From NCBI RefSeq assembly GCF_002897295.1, contig NZ_BEXF01000001.1, positions 558,001 to 622,000 on the forward strand: 64,000 nucleotides of DNA, in the 5' to 3' direction. This document shows, piece after piece, positions 50,978 through 60,418 of this stretch. The position numbers were made by a program, and so were the translations under genes. How positions within the stretch are numbered: position 1 is the first letter of the stretch; each line of letters opens with the position of its first letter. Under the pieces are notes generated by a model that saw only the letters and a program-made list of their open reading frames with translations, was not told where the DNA came from and did no database searches. Source of the DNA: Brevibacillus reuszeri (GTDB lineage: Bacteria > Bacillota > Bacilli > Brevibacillales > Brevibacillaceae).

Positions 50978-51006
50978 CAACTAAAAAACGGGAAAACAAA
51001 CTAATT
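50978..51006. promoter_or_regulatory. Shared A-rich motif, copy 1 (AEP operon)
   Basis: CAACTAAAAAA (50978-50988), 5 nt, AAACAAACTAATT (50994-51006). A nearly identical arrangement lies before the BMC operon at 57761-57789; ungapped, 22 of 29 positions agree. It is a candidate operator for the DeoR repressor encoded in this operon. Confidence 0.55.
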
Positions 51007-51087
51007 GATGTGGAATTGGTGTTGTCTTAACCGGAAGGCAGCTTGGAAGGGGAGAATGGATTAGAAACAAAAGGGGGAGGGTTCTGG

Positions 51088-52143
51088 ATGAAAAAATGGG
51101 TTAGCACGATCGTAGTGGGTGTACTGTCAGTAGGGCTTTTAGCAGGATGTGGACAATCATCTGGCTCCACAGGCGGTAAGGCAGGCTCGTCCGAACTGAC
51201 AGTATACACAGCTTTGGAGGATGATCAGCTCAAGGCGTATGTGGGAGCTTTTAACCAAGCGCATCCCGAGATCAAGCTGAACATCGTCAGGGATTCAACA
51301 GGTGTTATCGTAGCCAAGCTTATTGCTGAAAAAGACAATCCACAAGCAGATGTAGTGTGGGGAACAGCGGCAACTGAGCTATTGGGAGCAGAGTTCCAAG
51401 GTGTGCTGGAAGGCTATACGCCCAAAGGAATTGAACGAATCTCGCCTGAATTCAAGGACTCCAAGGACCCGGCACATTGGGTGGGCATTGATGCTTTTGA
51501 GACCGCATTTGTCGTGAATACGAAGGAGTTGGAAAAACGCAATCTTCCTATCCCGCAATCTTACGCTGATTTGATCAAGCCTGAGTATAAAGGGCTGATC
51601 GTCATGCCGAATCCTTCTTCATCTGGAACAGGCTTCTTCACAGTCGCAGCATGGAAAGAGCTGTACGGTGATCAGGAAGCGTGGAATTACATGGATAAGC
51701 TTCATGAAAATATTGCGCTTTATACGCACTCCGGTTCCAAGCCGGCAAAAATGGCAGCGGCTGGCGAATATCCAATCGGCATCTCATTCGGCTACCGGGG
51801 CATTACGGAAAAGAAAAAGGGTGCTCCACTTGAAGTCATCTTCCCTCCCGAAGGCGCAGGCTGGGATGTAGAAGCAAATGCCCTCGTGAAAAAAGCGCAG
51901 ATCAAGCCGGAAGCAAAAGTATTCCTTGATTTGGCCATCTCGGACGAGGCGATGAAGGAATACAACAAAAACTTTGCCATTATTACCGTAGACAGCAAGA
52001 GTGCCACACTCCCTGAAGGTTATACGAAGGACCCCAGATCGCAGCTCATCCACAATGACTTGACCCAAACAGCAAAAGATCGCCCGGGAATCTTGGCTGA
52101 GTGGGACAAACGCTACAGTACGAAAAGTGAGCCGAAGAGCTAG
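51088..52143 (+). CDS. 2-aminoethylphosphonate-type ABC substrate-binding lipoprotein
   Basis: A 351-residue extracellular binding protein of the PhnS2/AfuA-like family. The lipobox is VGLLAGC (lipid cysteine near residue 22). Family phrases include [33 protein letters not shown] and [17 protein letters not shown]. Because the operon continues with ATPase, permease, PhnX and PhnW, 2-aminoethylphosphonate is the most likely ligand. ATG 51088 follows AAAGGGGGAGGG and is preferred over the ATG at 51043. Confidence 0.9.
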   Translation: MKKWVSTIVVGVLSVGLLAGCGQSSGSTGGKAGSSELTVYTALEDDQLKAYVGAFNQAHPEIKLNIVRDSTGVIVAKLIAEKDNPQADVVWGTAATELLGAEFQGVLEGYTPKGIERISPEFKDSKDPAHWVGIDAFETAFVVNTKELEKRNLPIPQSYADLIKPEYKGLIVMPNPSSSGTGFFTVAAWKELYGDQEAWNYMDKLHENIALYTHSGSKPAKMAAAGEYPIGISFGYRGITEKKKGAPLEVIFPPEGAGWDVEANALVKKAQIKPEAKVFLDLAISDEAMKEYNKNFAIITVDSKSATLPEGYTKDPRSQLIHNDLTQTAKDRPGILAEWDKRYSTKSEPKS

Positions 52144-52197
52144 ATGCGGGTGACGATCCAAAGCAAACTACACGAAAAAGGGAGAAGGGAGGAGCGT

Positions 52198-53256
52198 ATG
52201 ACAAAGCCATATCTGAGCATCCAAGGTGTGCGAAAAACATTTGGCAAGTTTGTTGCCCTCACATCAATCGATATCGATATCCAAAAGAATGAATTCATTT
52301 GCCTCTTAGGACCAAGCGGATGCGGAAAAACGACATTGCTTCGAATCCTAGCGGGATTGGAACAGCCATCGAGCGGAAAAATTTTAGTGAATGATCGGGA
52401 CATTACGGTTCTTCCGCCAGCCAAACGTAATTTTGGGATGATGTTTCAGTCGTACGCCCTTTTCCCTAATTTGACGGCAGCGCAAAATATCGCATATGGC
52501 CTGCAATCCAAAAAGATGTCCAAAAAAGAAATTGAGGAGAAAGTGCGGGAGGTACTGGTGCTGATTGACCTGGAGCACATCCGCGATAAATACCCATCTC
52601 AGCTGTCAGGAGGGCAGCAGCAGCGTGTTGCCTTGGCGCGTGCCATCGCTCTGTCGCCAGACTTCCTGCTTTTGGATGAGCCTTTATCTGCTCTGGATGC
52701 CAAAGTGCGACTCAAGCTGCGCCGGGAGCTGCGAATTTTGCACGAGAAAATCGGGATTACGACCATTATGGTAACCCACGATCAGGAAGAAGCGCTGACG
52801 ATGGCAGACCGCATCGTTGTCATGAACAATGCGGAGGTGGTGCAGGTAGGCACTCCGCAGGAGATTTATGAAAAGCCGAACAGTCCGTTTGTTGCCGACT
52901 TTATCGGAGCGATCAACTTTTTGGAAGAATCTGTGTTTACGGGAAACAAAGTAGGTCAGGATCGGTTGTATGCCATTCGCCCGGAAAATATTCATCTGAT
53001 GGACCCGGCGGCAGAATACAGCATGAAGGCAGTCGTACAGGACATGGAGTTTCGCGGATCGTTTTATCGCGTGAGCTTGCAGCTCCTCAATCAGAATAAA
53101 GGACTTTTGCCCCAATTCGTTACCATTGATCTGTCTGTACAGCAAACACATCGGTTGGGTCTTGCACGTGAGAAGCAGGTTGCTTTTGAAATGCCACTCG
53201 AAAACCTGATCTCGTTTGACCAGGCTGCCGTGACGAAGAAGACGGGGAGTGGTTAA
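52198..53256 (+). CDS. phnT: AEP ABC transporter ATP-binding protein
   Basis: A 352-residue ATPase. Walker A is GPSGCGKTT (about 37-45), Q-loop MFQSYALFPNL, signature LSGGQQQRVALARA, Walker B FLLLDEPLSALD and H-loop VTHDQEEA. A C-terminal regulatory TOBE-like region (about 235-352) follows. ATG 52198 is preceded by GAGAAGGGAGG, so the longer frame from 52144 is rejected. It supplies energy for the fused permease encoded next. The symbol is by role in the AEP operon. Confidence 0.93.
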   Translation: MTKPYLSIQGVRKTFGKFVALTSIDIDIQKNEFICLLGPSGCGKTTLLRILAGLEQPSSGKILVNDRDITVLPPAKRNFGMMFQSYALFPNLTAAQNIAYGLQSKKMSKKEIEEKVREVLVLIDLEHIRDKYPSQLSGGQQQRVALARAIALSPDFLLLDEPLSALDAKVRLKLRRELRILHEKIGITTIMVTHDQEEALTMADRIVVMNNAEVVQVGTPQEIYEKPNSPFVADFIGAINFLEESVFTGNKVGQDRLYAIRPENIHLMDPAAEYSMKAVVQDMEFRGSFYRVSLQLLNQNKGLLPQFVTIDLSVQQTHRLGLAREKQVAFEMPLENLISFDQAAVTKKTGSG

Positions 53257-53257
53257 G

Positions 53258-54958
53258 ATGAGCACTCGAACCGTTCGACAAAAGATGGGCAAGGACGAGT
53301 GGCTGCAAAAGATCTTGATTGCAAGTATTGTGATTGTCCTGTTTGTAAGTGTTCTTTTGCCGCTGGGGGATTTATTCAGCAAAGCTTTTATCAATGAGAT
53401 GGGCGAGTATATCGGCCTAGCCAATTTCGTCAAATATTTCGCTACTCCTGCTCTGGTCCAATCGTTCTCCAACACGATGTACGTATCAGGAGTGACGACG
53501 ATTCTTTCCGTGACACTGGCCTTTCTATACGCTTTTGCTCTGACGCGGACGGATATGCGAGGGAAAGTATTTTTCCGCTATGTAGCCCTGTTGCCGCTGT
53601 TTGCACCTACGATGATGCACGGGATTGCACTGACGTACTTGTTTGGTAATCAAGGAATTATCACGACCGGATTTTTTGGACTTTTCCCCAGTTTTGACAT
53701 GGAGCTTTACGGTCCACTGGGGATTATCCTCTCCGAGATGTTTTATACGTTTCCACAGGCGTATCTCATCATGGCAGTATCCCTCGCGTTTGCTGACTAC
53801 AATCTGTACGAAGCAGCAGAAACCATGGGGGCAGGCAAGCTTCGAAAGTTTTTGACAGTGACGCTGCCTAATGTGAAATACGGTCTGATCAGCGCGATTT
53901 TTGTCTGCTTTACGTTGAGCTTTACCGACTTCGGAGCACCAAAGGTAGTAGGTGGACAATTCAACGTACTTGCGACCGATATTTACAAGCAGGTGATCGG
54001 GCAGCAAAACACGACGATGGGAGCGACTGTCGGGATCATCCTGATTATTCCGGCGATCCTCGCCTTCATTGTGGATCGAATTGTAGAGAGGAAGCAAAAC
54101 TCCTCGGTGAATGCCAAATCGACGCCGTACAAAATTACACCACAGCGCGGACGGGATGTTTCCTTCTTTATCTACTGCTCGCTCATTACCGTCTCGATCT
54201 TTTTGATGCTGGGGACAGTGATCTTCGCGTCTCTGGTCAAGGTTTGGCCGTATGATTTGACGATATCATTCACGCATTACGACTTTTCCAAGGTAGCCGG
54301 CGAAGGGATGCAGCCATTCTGGAACAGCTTGCTCGTCGCCTTTTACAGTGCGGTGGTTGGAACGATTGTGACGTTCATCAATGCGTATTTGCTTGAGAAA
54401 ACAAGGTTTATGAAAGGGCTGCGGCAAATCGGCTATTTTCTCTCCATCCTGCCGCTCGCTCTGCCGGGATTGGTAATCGGTCTTGCCTACATCTTTTTCT
54501 TCAATCATCCTGACAACCCGTTGAACTGGATGTACGGGACGATTCTCATCCTGATTCTGGCTAACCTGATCCATTTTTACGCCGTTCCGTTTATTACCGC
54601 TACTACTGCGCTGAAAAAACTGGACAAGGAATTCGAGCTTGCTTCGGAGTCGATGGGTGTTCCGTTCTACATCACCTTTTGGAAGGTGACGGTACCGATG
54701 TCACTGCCGGCGATCTTGGAAATTGCCGTCTATTACTTCATTAACTCCATGGTAACCATCTCTGCTGTCGTCTTCCTCTATTCAGCCGACTTCAAGCTAG
54801 CATCCGTATCAATCGTCAATATGGATGATGCAGGAGATGTCGCACCAGCTGCAGCGATGTCCGTCCTGATCGTTTTGACCAACGTGCTGGTACGGATCTT
54901 CTATGAAGTCGGAACGAATAAGCTGAGGACAAAAACACAGAGATGGCAAAAACGATGA
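53258..54958 (+). CDS. Fused double permease of the AEP ABC transporter
   Basis: A 566-residue protein with about 12 membrane segments, i.e. two BPD permease modules in one chain. Module one carries EAAETMGAGKLRKFLTVTLPNV and module two carries ELASESMGVPFYITFWKVTVPM, the two ATPase coupling loops. This matches the putative 2-aminoethylphosphonate permease (PhnU-type fusions), unlike the two separate permeases of the neighbouring operon. ATG 53258 follows GGGGAGTGG; GTG 53249 would be a longer alternative. It overlaps the next frame's start region, but the PhnX start lies 29 bp after its stop. Confidence 0.9.
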   Translation: MSTRTVRQKMGKDEWLQKILIASIVIVLFVSVLLPLGDLFSKAFINEMGEYIGLANFVKYFATPALVQSFSNTMYVSGVTTILSVTLAFLYAFALTRTDMRGKVFFRYVALLPLFAPTMMHGIALTYLFGNQGIITTGFFGLFPSFDMELYGPLGIILSEMFYTFPQAYLIMAVSLAFADYNLYEAAETMGAGKLRKFLTVTLPNVKYGLISAIFVCFTLSFTDFGAPKVVGGQFNVLATDIYKQVIGQQNTTMGATVGIILIIPAILAFIVDRIVERKQNSSVNAKSTPYKITPQRGRDVSFFIYCSLITVSIFLMLGTVIFASLVKVWPYDLTISFTHYDFSKVAGEGMQPFWNSLLVAFYSAVVGTIVTFINAYLLEKTRFMKGLRQIGYFLSILPLALPGLVIGLAYIFFFNHPDNPLNWMYGTILILILANLIHFYAVPFITATTALKKLDKEFELASESMGVPFYITFWKVTVPMSLPAILEIAVYYFINSMVTISAVVFLYSADFKLASVSIVNMDDAGDVAPAAAMSVLIVLTNVLVRIFYEVGTNKLRTKTQRWQKR

Positions 54959-54987
54959 TAAGCATGAAGAAAAAGGTGGGAGAGAGC

Positions 54988-55782
54988 ATGATTCAAGCAG
55001 TGATTTTTGACTGGGCCGGCACAACCGTTGACTATGGATGCTTTGCGCCACTGGATGTGTTTTTGGAGGTATTCAAAAAGCGGGGGATCGAGGTTACCCA
55101 CGCAGAAGCACGTGAGCCGATGGGGATGCTCAAGTGGGATCACATCGACACGATGCTGAAAATGGAGCGCATCCAAGAGCTGTGGAGAGCTAAATACGGC
55201 AGGCTCCCGGAGAAAAAGGACGTCGATATGCTGTACGCCGACTTCGAGCCGATGCTGTTCTCCATTTTGAAAAACTACGTGACACCGATTCCTGGTGTGC
55301 TGGAGCTGGTGGCGCGGCTGCGAGCTGCCGGAATCAAGATTGGCTCGACAACGGGGTACACGGCGGAGATGATGGCCGTCGTGGCTCCCGCTGCCAAGAA
55401 GCTCGGCTATTGGCCTGATTCGCTGGTAACTCCGAGCGAAATGCCCGCAGGCCGTCCCCTGCCGTGGATGTGCTACCAAAATGCGATCAATCTGGATGTT
55501 CATCCGATGAAGCACATCATTAAAGTAGGGGATACGACAAGCGATGTAAAAGAAGGGGTAGCAGCAGGCACATGGGCAGTCGGCGTAATCAAAGGTGGCA
55601 GTGAGCTGGGTATGACCGAGAAAGAGGTGCTGGAGTGTGATCCTGACGAGCTGGCAGATCGAATGGAGGTCGTAACAAAACGATTCAAAGCGGCAGGAGC
55701 CGATTATGTGATCGATACGATTGGTGAGCTGGATTCACTGATTCCCAAAATCAACCTGCGCCTCGCGCAAAAGGAGAGATAA
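54988..55782 (+). CDS. phnX: Phosphonoacetaldehyde hydrolase
   Basis: A 264-residue HAD-superfamily enzyme that splits phosphonoacetaldehyde into acetaldehyde and phosphate. The nucleophile Asp8 lies in [12 protein letters not shown], the Schiff-base lysine K49 is in [19 protein letters not shown] contains motif II, and [12 protein letters not shown] holds the Mg-binding aspartates. The length equals the Bacillus cereus enzyme. ATG 54988 follows AAAGGTGGGAGAG. It lies directly upstream of phnW (2-bp gap) in the AEP operon. No encapsulation peptide is visible, so any link to the nearby microcompartment would have to be through other contacts. Confidence 0.95.
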   Translation: MIQAVIFDWAGTTVDYGCFAPLDVFLEVFKKRGIEVTHAEAREPMGMLKWDHIDTMLKMERIQELWRAKYGRLPEKKDVDMLYADFEPMLFSILKNYVTPIPGVLELVARLRAAGIKIGSTTGYTAEMMAVVAPAAKKLGYWPDSLVTPSEMPAGRPLPWMCYQNAINLDVHPMKHIIKVGDTTSDVKEGVAAGTWAVGVIKGGSELGMTEKEVLECDPDELADRMEVVTKRFKAAGADYVIDTIGELDSLIPKINLRLAQKER

Positions 55783-55784
55783 CC

Positions 55785-56897
55785 ATGAACCTCACACAAT
55801 TGCCTGATAATCCGTACTTGCTCTTGACTCCTGGCCCACTGTCGACATCAAAAGGAGTAAAGGCCGCCATGCTGCGCGACTGGTGCACATGGGATAACGA
55901 ATATAACGATTTGGTTCAAAGTCTTCGCGCAAAGCTGGTCAGTCTGGGTGGGCGCAACCATGATGATTATACGACCGTACTCATGCAAGGAAGCGGTACA
56001 TTCTCTGTAGAGTCTGTCATCGGCTCGGTCGTACCAGAAGACGGCAAGCTGGTTGTATTGACGAACGGTGCCTATGGAAATCGTATCGCCCAAATCGCTA
56101 AGGTGCTCAAGGTCAATACGGTAGTGGTTGACTTCGGGGAAGTCGGACAGGCGGAATCAGAAAAGCTGCGCGAGGTGCTGGAGGGCGACCCGGAGATTAC
56201 GCATGTTGCTGTCGTTCACTGCGAGACGACCACAGGGATGCTCAATCCTATCGAAAAGATCGGAAAAGTAGTCAAATCGTTTGGCAAGGTATACATCGTG
56301 GATGCGATGAGCAGCTTCGGGGGCGTCGCGATTGATGTGGCCGATTTGCAGATTGACTATTTGGTCAGCAGCGCGAATAAATGCATCCAGGGCGTTCCGG
56401 GCTTTGGCTTCATTCTCGCTAAAACTGAGGAGCTAAAAAAATGCAAAGGGCAAGCACGCTCGCTCTCGCTCGACTTGTACGACCAATGGGAAACGATGGA
56501 GAAGCATAACGGAAAGTGGCGCTTCACCTCTCCAACCCATGTAGTGCGTGCATTTTACCAAGCCATGCTGGAGCTTGAAGAAGAAGGCGGCATCGAAAAA
56601 CGGCAGGTTCGCTACCGCGAGAATCAGCGCATATTGGTAGAGGGCATGGAAGCGATCGGTTTTCGCGCACTGCTGCCGAAGGAATGGCAGTCCCCGATCA
56701 TTACGTCCTTTTACTTTCCAGAAAGCCCACAGTTTACGTTTGCAGCGTTTTACGAGCGGCTGAAAAAAGAAGGCTTCGTGCTGTATCCGGGGAAAATTTC
56801 ACACGCAGACACATTTCGAATCGGCAATATCGGGGAGGTCTACCCGCATGATATGAAAAATCTGGTGCAGGCCATTGAGAAAAATATTTTCTGGTAA
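55785..56897 (+). CDS. phnW: 2-aminoethylphosphonate-pyruvate transaminase
   Basis: A 370-residue class V aminotransferase that moves the amino group of 2-aminoethylphosphonate to pyruvate, giving phosphonoacetaldehyde and alanine. The PLP site is [14 protein letters not shown] with lysine K199 and the pyridine-binding D173 (VDAMSSFGG). The N-terminal [11 protein letters not shown] and [11 protein letters not shown] are characteristic of PhnW. Its product is the substrate of the preceding phnX gene. The DeoR regulator gene follows after 21 bp. Confidence 0.95.
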   Translation: MNLTQLPDNPYLLLTPGPLSTSKGVKAAMLRDWCTWDNEYNDLVQSLRAKLVSLGGRNHDDYTTVLMQGSGTFSVESVIGSVVPEDGKLVVLTNGAYGNRIAQIAKVLKVNTVVVDFGEVGQAESEKLREVLEGDPEITHVAVVHCETTTGMLNPIEKIGKVVKSFGKVYIVDAMSSFGGVAIDVADLQIDYLVSSANKCIQGVPGFGFILAKTEELKKCKGQARSLSLDLYDQWETMEKHNGKWRFTSPTHVVRAFYQAMLELEEEGGIEKRQVRYRENQRILVEGMEAIGFRALLPKEWQSPIITSFYFPESPQFTFAAFYERLKKEGFVLYPGKISHADTFRIGNIGEVYPHDMKNLVQAIEKNIFW

Positions 56898-56918
56898 AGC
56901 GGCAGGAGGACTTCAGTT

Positions 56919-57704
56919 ATGTCATTAGTGGGGGAAGAACGCAAAGACGCGATTATGAACCTGCTGAATTACGCCGGTAAAGTCAGGACCAACGAGCTGG
57001 TAGAAAAATTGCAGGTGTCCTCGGAGACAATCAGACGATATTTGGAGGAGCTGGAAAATGAAAATCAGCTCAAGCGTGTATATGGCGGTGCTATCAAGAT
57101 CAATTACGAAAGGGAGGAGCCCTCTCATCTGATGCGAGAGGTTTCCCACGCAGAGGAGAAGAAGCGAATTGGGCGTGCTGCTGCTAGTCTCGTACAGGAC
57201 AACGATGTCTTGGTCATCGACGATGGAACAACGACTCTGCACATGCTCCCATTTTTGATGAATCGCAAAAATTTAAAGCTCATCACCATCTCAGTGCCTG
57301 CGCTGAATTTATTGATGGAGTACCACAACAAGGAGCTTTTTACAGGGGAGATATATTTCATTGGAGGGAAGGTTCAATCCAAGCATTTTCGCACGGCAGG
57401 TACGCTGGCTGAAAACATGATGCAAAGCTTTTTTGTCGACAAGGCGTTCATTTCGATTGACGGCATCTTAGCTCAGCACGGTATTTCCAGCTACGATTGC
57501 GAAAAAGCGATGATCGCGAAACGAATCATTGAAAATTCCAAGGAAAACATCGTTTTGACGGATCACTCCAAAATAGGTATCAGCACCTTTTACAAGGTGG
57601 CTGATTTAAAAGAGATCGATACCGTAATCAGCGATGTGGCTGCGCCGAAGGAATGGGAAAGTGAGCTGGAAGCCAAGGGCGTTAATTGGTTAGTAGCGGA
57701 CTAA
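56919..57704 (+). CDS. DeoR family repressor of the AEP operon
   Basis: A 261-residue DeoR-type repressor. The winged helix contains NELVEKLQVSSETIRRYLEELENENQLKRVYGGA, and the effector domain has VIDDGTTTLHMLPFLM and DKAFISIDGILAQHGISSYD. It is a paralogue of the repressor at 47196 (shared ERK-AI, SSETIRR, LKRVYGGA, WESELE-KGV patterns). As the last gene of the AEP operon it probably represses that operon and, through the shared A-rich motif, the BMC operon. The effector may be phosphonoacetaldehyde or a related phospho-compound (inference). Confidence 0.92.
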   Translation: MSLVGEERKDAIMNLLNYAGKVRTNELVEKLQVSSETIRRYLEELENENQLKRVYGGAIKINYEREEPSHLMREVSHAEEKKRIGRAAASLVQDNDVLVIDDGTTTLHMLPFLMNRKNLKLITISVPALNLLMEYHNKELFTGEIYFIGGKVQSKHFRTAGTLAENMMQSFFVDKAFISIDGILAQHGISSYDCEKAMIAKRIIENSKENIVLTDHSKIGISTFYKVADLKEIDTVISDVAAPKEWESELEAKGVNWLVAD

Positions 57705-57760
57705 AAGCAGGGGCAGGAAGCAGATGCTCTTCATTTTTTGAACCAAAACACAACCAATAT

Positions 57761-57789
57761 CAACTAAAAAAAATTAAAAACAAATAATT
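57761..57789. promoter_or_regulatory. Shared A-rich motif, copy 2 (BMC operon)
   Basis: CAACTAAAAAA (57761-57771) then AAACAAATAATT (57778-57789), matching the motif near the AEP promoter. It lies immediately before the -35 box of the BMC promoter. Confidence 0.55.
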
Positions 57790-57792
57790 AAC

Positions 57793-57821
57793 TTGAAATT
57801 AGTTGTCGTTAGCAGTATTTT
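57793..57821 (+). promoter_or_regulatory. Promoter of the BMC operon
   Basis: TTGAAA (57793-57798), 17 nt, TATTTT (57816-57821). It is in the 179-bp gap between the DeoR gene and the first BMC gene, and suggests a separate transcript start. Confidence 0.58.
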
Positions 57822-57883
57822 CTGATTATCGAATCTATTTTTAGCAGATCGAAATGCGAATGCGAGGAAAGGGTGAAATCCAG

Positions 57884-58282
57884 ATGCTAGAAAACGGATA
57901 CGCCTTGGGGATGATTGAAACTGTGGGCTTTCCCGCCCTTGTTGCAGCGACAGACGCGGCAGCCAAAGCCGCCGATGTCCGCTGCGTGACCTACCAGGGA
58001 GCGGATGCGGGGATTGTCACCATCTACATCGTAGGAGATGTTGCCTCAGTTACAGCAGCAGTAGCGGTAGGAGAGGCGGAAGCAAGGCGAGTGGGTCAGC
58101 TTCGTCACTCCAGAGTCATTCCCCGTCCTGATCGAAGTGTGATGCAGATGGTTTTGCAGCAGTTGGAAAAAGAAAAGTCCAAGCAGGCTTCTTCCAAGCC
58201 AGTCGGCAAAGCAGCAGGAGATAAGCAGAAAAATGCGCAGAGTACACCAACAACCACAACACAAGCAATCAAGGAGGAGTAG
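57884..58282 (+). CDS. BMC-H shell protein with C-terminal extension
   Basis: A 132-residue bacterial-microcompartment hexamer protein. Residues 1-85 form the BMC fold ([26 protein letters not shown] and [17 protein letters not shown]). A ~40-residue lysine-, serine- and threonine-rich tail follows, predicted disordered. The fold is more diverged than the two EutM-like paralogues downstream. The tail may line the lumen or bind cargo. ATG 57884 follows AAAGGGTG. It is the first gene of the BMC operon. Confidence 0.9.
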   Translation: MLENGYALGMIETVGFPALVAATDAAAKAADVRCVTYQGADAGIVTIYIVGDVASVTAAVAVGEAEARRVGQLRHSRVIPRPDRSVMQMVLQQLEKEKSKQASSKPVGKAAGDKQKNAQSTPTTTTQAIKEE

Positions 58283-58284
58283 TC

Positions 58285-58560
58285 ATGGGTGATGCACTCG
58301 GAATGGTCGAAACAAAAGGACTGATCGGTGCTGTAGAGGCTGCCGATGCGATGGTCAAGGCAGCGAATGTAAAGCTGGTCGGCAAGGTGCATGTAGGGGG
58401 CGGTCTGGTAACGGTCATGGTTCGAGGAGATGTAGGAGCGGTGAAGGCATCTACAGATGCAGGAGCCGCTGCAGCGGAAAAGGTGGGAGAGCTGGTTTCT
58501 GTCCATGTCATTCCACGTCCGCATTCCGATATTGAGCTGATTTTGCCTAAGCTGGAGTAG
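58285..58560 (+). CDS. BMC-H shell protein, EutM/PduA type (copy 1)
   Basis: A 91-residue canonical hexameric shell protein that tiles the facets of the compartment. It begins with [20 protein letters not shown] and ends with [16 protein letters not shown], both typical of EutM/PduA. The pore region is near [10 protein letters not shown]. It starts 2 bp after the previous stop. It is almost identical to the product of the gene at 60120 (four substitutions over about 88 aligned residues). Confidence 0.95.
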   Translation: MGDALGMVETKGLIGAVEAADAMVKAANVKLVGKVHVGGGLVTVMVRGDVGAVKASTDAGAAAAEKVGELVSVHVIPRPHSDIELILPKLE

Positions 58561-58627
58561 TTAGAGTGAATTTGCCTTCTCACATGAAACGGATCCGTAA
58601 ACGGCTGAAGAGAGGTGACGGTATATC

Positions 58628-60106
58628 GTGATGCTAGACGTAGATTTGCAATCTGTCCAGGAAGCAAGACAATATGTGCTCACTGCCAAGGAAGCGCAGA
58701 AACGACTGCAAGGCATGTCGCAAAGTCAAATCGATCAAATCGTGCAAAGCATGGCCGAGGCGGCAAAAGCAGAGGCAGGTCGCTTGGCAGCATTGGCCGT
58801 TGAAGAAACAGGCTACGGGAGGGTAGCTGATAAAACCGTAAAGAATCTGTTTGCAGCACACGATGTGTATCAGGCAATAAAAGAGCTGAAGACGGTGGGG
58901 ATCATTCGCCGAGACGAACAAAACAAGGTGTGGGAGGTTGCACAGCCGGTAGGTGTCATTGCGGGAATTGTGCCATCAACCAATCCTACCTCAACGGTTA
59001 TTTTCAAGGCGTTGATTAGTGTAAAAGCGGGGAATGCCATTGTTTTCAGTCCACATCCGCAAGCGGCGAGGTGTACAAAAGAAGCAGCCAAAATCATGCA
59101 GACAGCCGCAGAGCGCGCAGGTGCTCCGGCAGGACTGATCTCTTGCATTACGCAGCCGACGGTCGAAGCCTCCAAAGAGCTGATGGGACACGGGTGCACG
59201 GATGTGATTCTGGCAACTGGCGGAACCGCGATGGTAAAAGCAGCCTACAGCAGTGGCAAGCCCGCTTTTGGCGTAGGTCCGGGCAATGTCCCCGTTTACA
59301 TGCATGCCAGTGCAGATATTCCAACAGCGATACGCCAAATTATGCAAAGCAAAACGTTTGATTATGGAACGATCTGTGCTTCTGAGCAGGCACTTGTCGT
59401 CGATAAGACGATCAAACGCAAGGTTGTGGCTGAGCTGAAACGTCAAGGAGCCTACTTCCTGGACGATCATGAGACAAAACGTGTGGCTGCCATCATCATG
59501 AAGAATGGCGGACTGAATCCCGCTATCGTCGGGAAATCACCACAAGCGATTGCTGAGCAGGCGGGCATCCTGGTGCCAGAGGACGCCAAGCTTTTGATGG
59601 CAGAGGAAACCGGTATCGGACGAGATTTCCCGTTTTCGATTGAAAAGCTGGCTCCAATCTTGACGCTCTATACAGTCACCGATAGCCAGGAGGCGAGCCA
59701 TATTTGCAACAAGCTGCTGGAATTTGGCGGCCTGGGTCATACACTCGGCATTCATTGTCAGGATGCACAGATGATCGAATCGTTCGTTGTTGACAAGCCG
59801 GCCTCGCGGATTGTGGTCAACACAGGGACGACTTTTGGCGGAATCGGAGCAACTACCGGCATCTTGCCGTCGCTTACGCTTGGGTGTGGCTCGTTTGGCA
59901 ACAATGTGACTTCAGATAATATCGGGCCACAGCACTTGATGAATATCAAGCGTGTCGCCTTTGGGCTGCGAGAAATGAAGCTGGAGGCGGCAGATCATAC
60001 GGCTCCGGTTGTGACAACTGCTCCAGCAGCTCCTGCAATCAGCAGAGATGAAATCGCAGAAATTATTAAAAGCGTGCTTTTGGAACTGCAAACTTCCAAT
60101 CGCTAA
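58628..60106 (+). CDS. Acetylating aldehyde dehydrogenase of the microcompartment (EutE/PduP-like)
   Basis: A 492-residue CoA-acylating aldehyde dehydrogenase that converts acetaldehyde, CoA and NAD+ to acetyl-CoA. The catalytic cysteine is C250 (FDYGTICASEQ), and the fold has PAFGVGPGNVPVY and GTTFGGIGATTG as in EutE/PduP. The last ~22 residues (ISRDEIAEIIKSVLLELQ) form an amphipathic helix after an Ala/Pro linker, a C-terminal encapsulation peptide. EutE and PduP carry theirs at the N-terminus. The gene lies between the two nearly identical shell genes. GTG 58628 (or ATG 58631) follows AGAGGTGA. Confidence 0.93.
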   Translation: MMLDVDLQSVQEARQYVLTAKEAQKRLQGMSQSQIDQIVQSMAEAAKAEAGRLAALAVEETGYGRVADKTVKNLFAAHDVYQAIKELKTVGIIRRDEQNKVWEVAQPVGVIAGIVPSTNPTSTVIFKALISVKAGNAIVFSPHPQAARCTKEAAKIMQTAAERAGAPAGLISCITQPTVEASKELMGHGCTDVILATGGTAMVKAAYSSGKPAFGVGPGNVPVYMHASADIPTAIRQIMQSKTFDYGTICASEQALVVDKTIKRKVVAELKRQGAYFLDDHETKRVAAIIMKNGGLNPAIVGKSPQAIAEQAGILVPEDAKLLMAEETGIGRDFPFSIEKLAPILTLYTVTDSQEASHICNKLLEFGGLGHTLGIHCQDAQMIESFVVDKPASRIVVNTGTTFGGIGATTGILPSLTLGCGSFGNNVTSDNIGPQHLMNIKRVAFGLREMKLEAADHTAPVVTTAPAAPAISRDEIAEIIKSVLLELQTSNR

Positions 60107-60119
60107 GGAGGCATAAAGG

Positions 60120-60407
60120 ATGGCAGGAGAATGGGCAGCACTCGGCATGGTGGAAACAAAGGGCTTGATCGGTGCAGTGGAAGCAGCTGACGCTATGGTA
60201 AAAGCAGCAAACGTCAAGCTGATCGGGAAGGTACATGTAGGCGGCGGGCTCGTGACCGTCATGGTCCGCGGTGACGTTGGTGCGGTCAAAGCATCGACGG
60301 ATGCAGGCGCAGAAGCAGCGCAAAAGGTGGGGGAGCTGAAATCTGTGCATGTCATTCCGCGACCCCATTCTGATATCGAGCTGATCCTTCCGAAGTTGGA
60401 AGGGTAA
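60120..60407 (+). CDS. BMC-H shell protein, EutM/PduA type (copy 2)
   Basis: A 95-residue hexameric shell protein, nearly identical to the one at 58285 but with a slightly longer N-terminus ([12 protein letters not shown]) and V/I, A/E, E/Q and V/K exchanges. The DNA sequences have diverged at many third positions, so the duplication is not recent. It sits 13 bp after the aldehyde dehydrogenase gene and 11 bp before the pduL-like gene. Confidence 0.94.
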   Translation: MAGEWAALGMVETKGLIGAVEAADAMVKAANVKLIGKVHVGGGLVTVMVRGDVGAVKASTDAGAEAAQKVGELKSVHVIPRPHSDIELILPKLEG

Positions 60408-60418
60408 AACACTAGCTT

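Noticed and set aside
52684-53475. 263-codon minus-strand frame across the ATPase/permease junction
   Set aside because: It crosses two well-supported plus-strand genes and has no motif.
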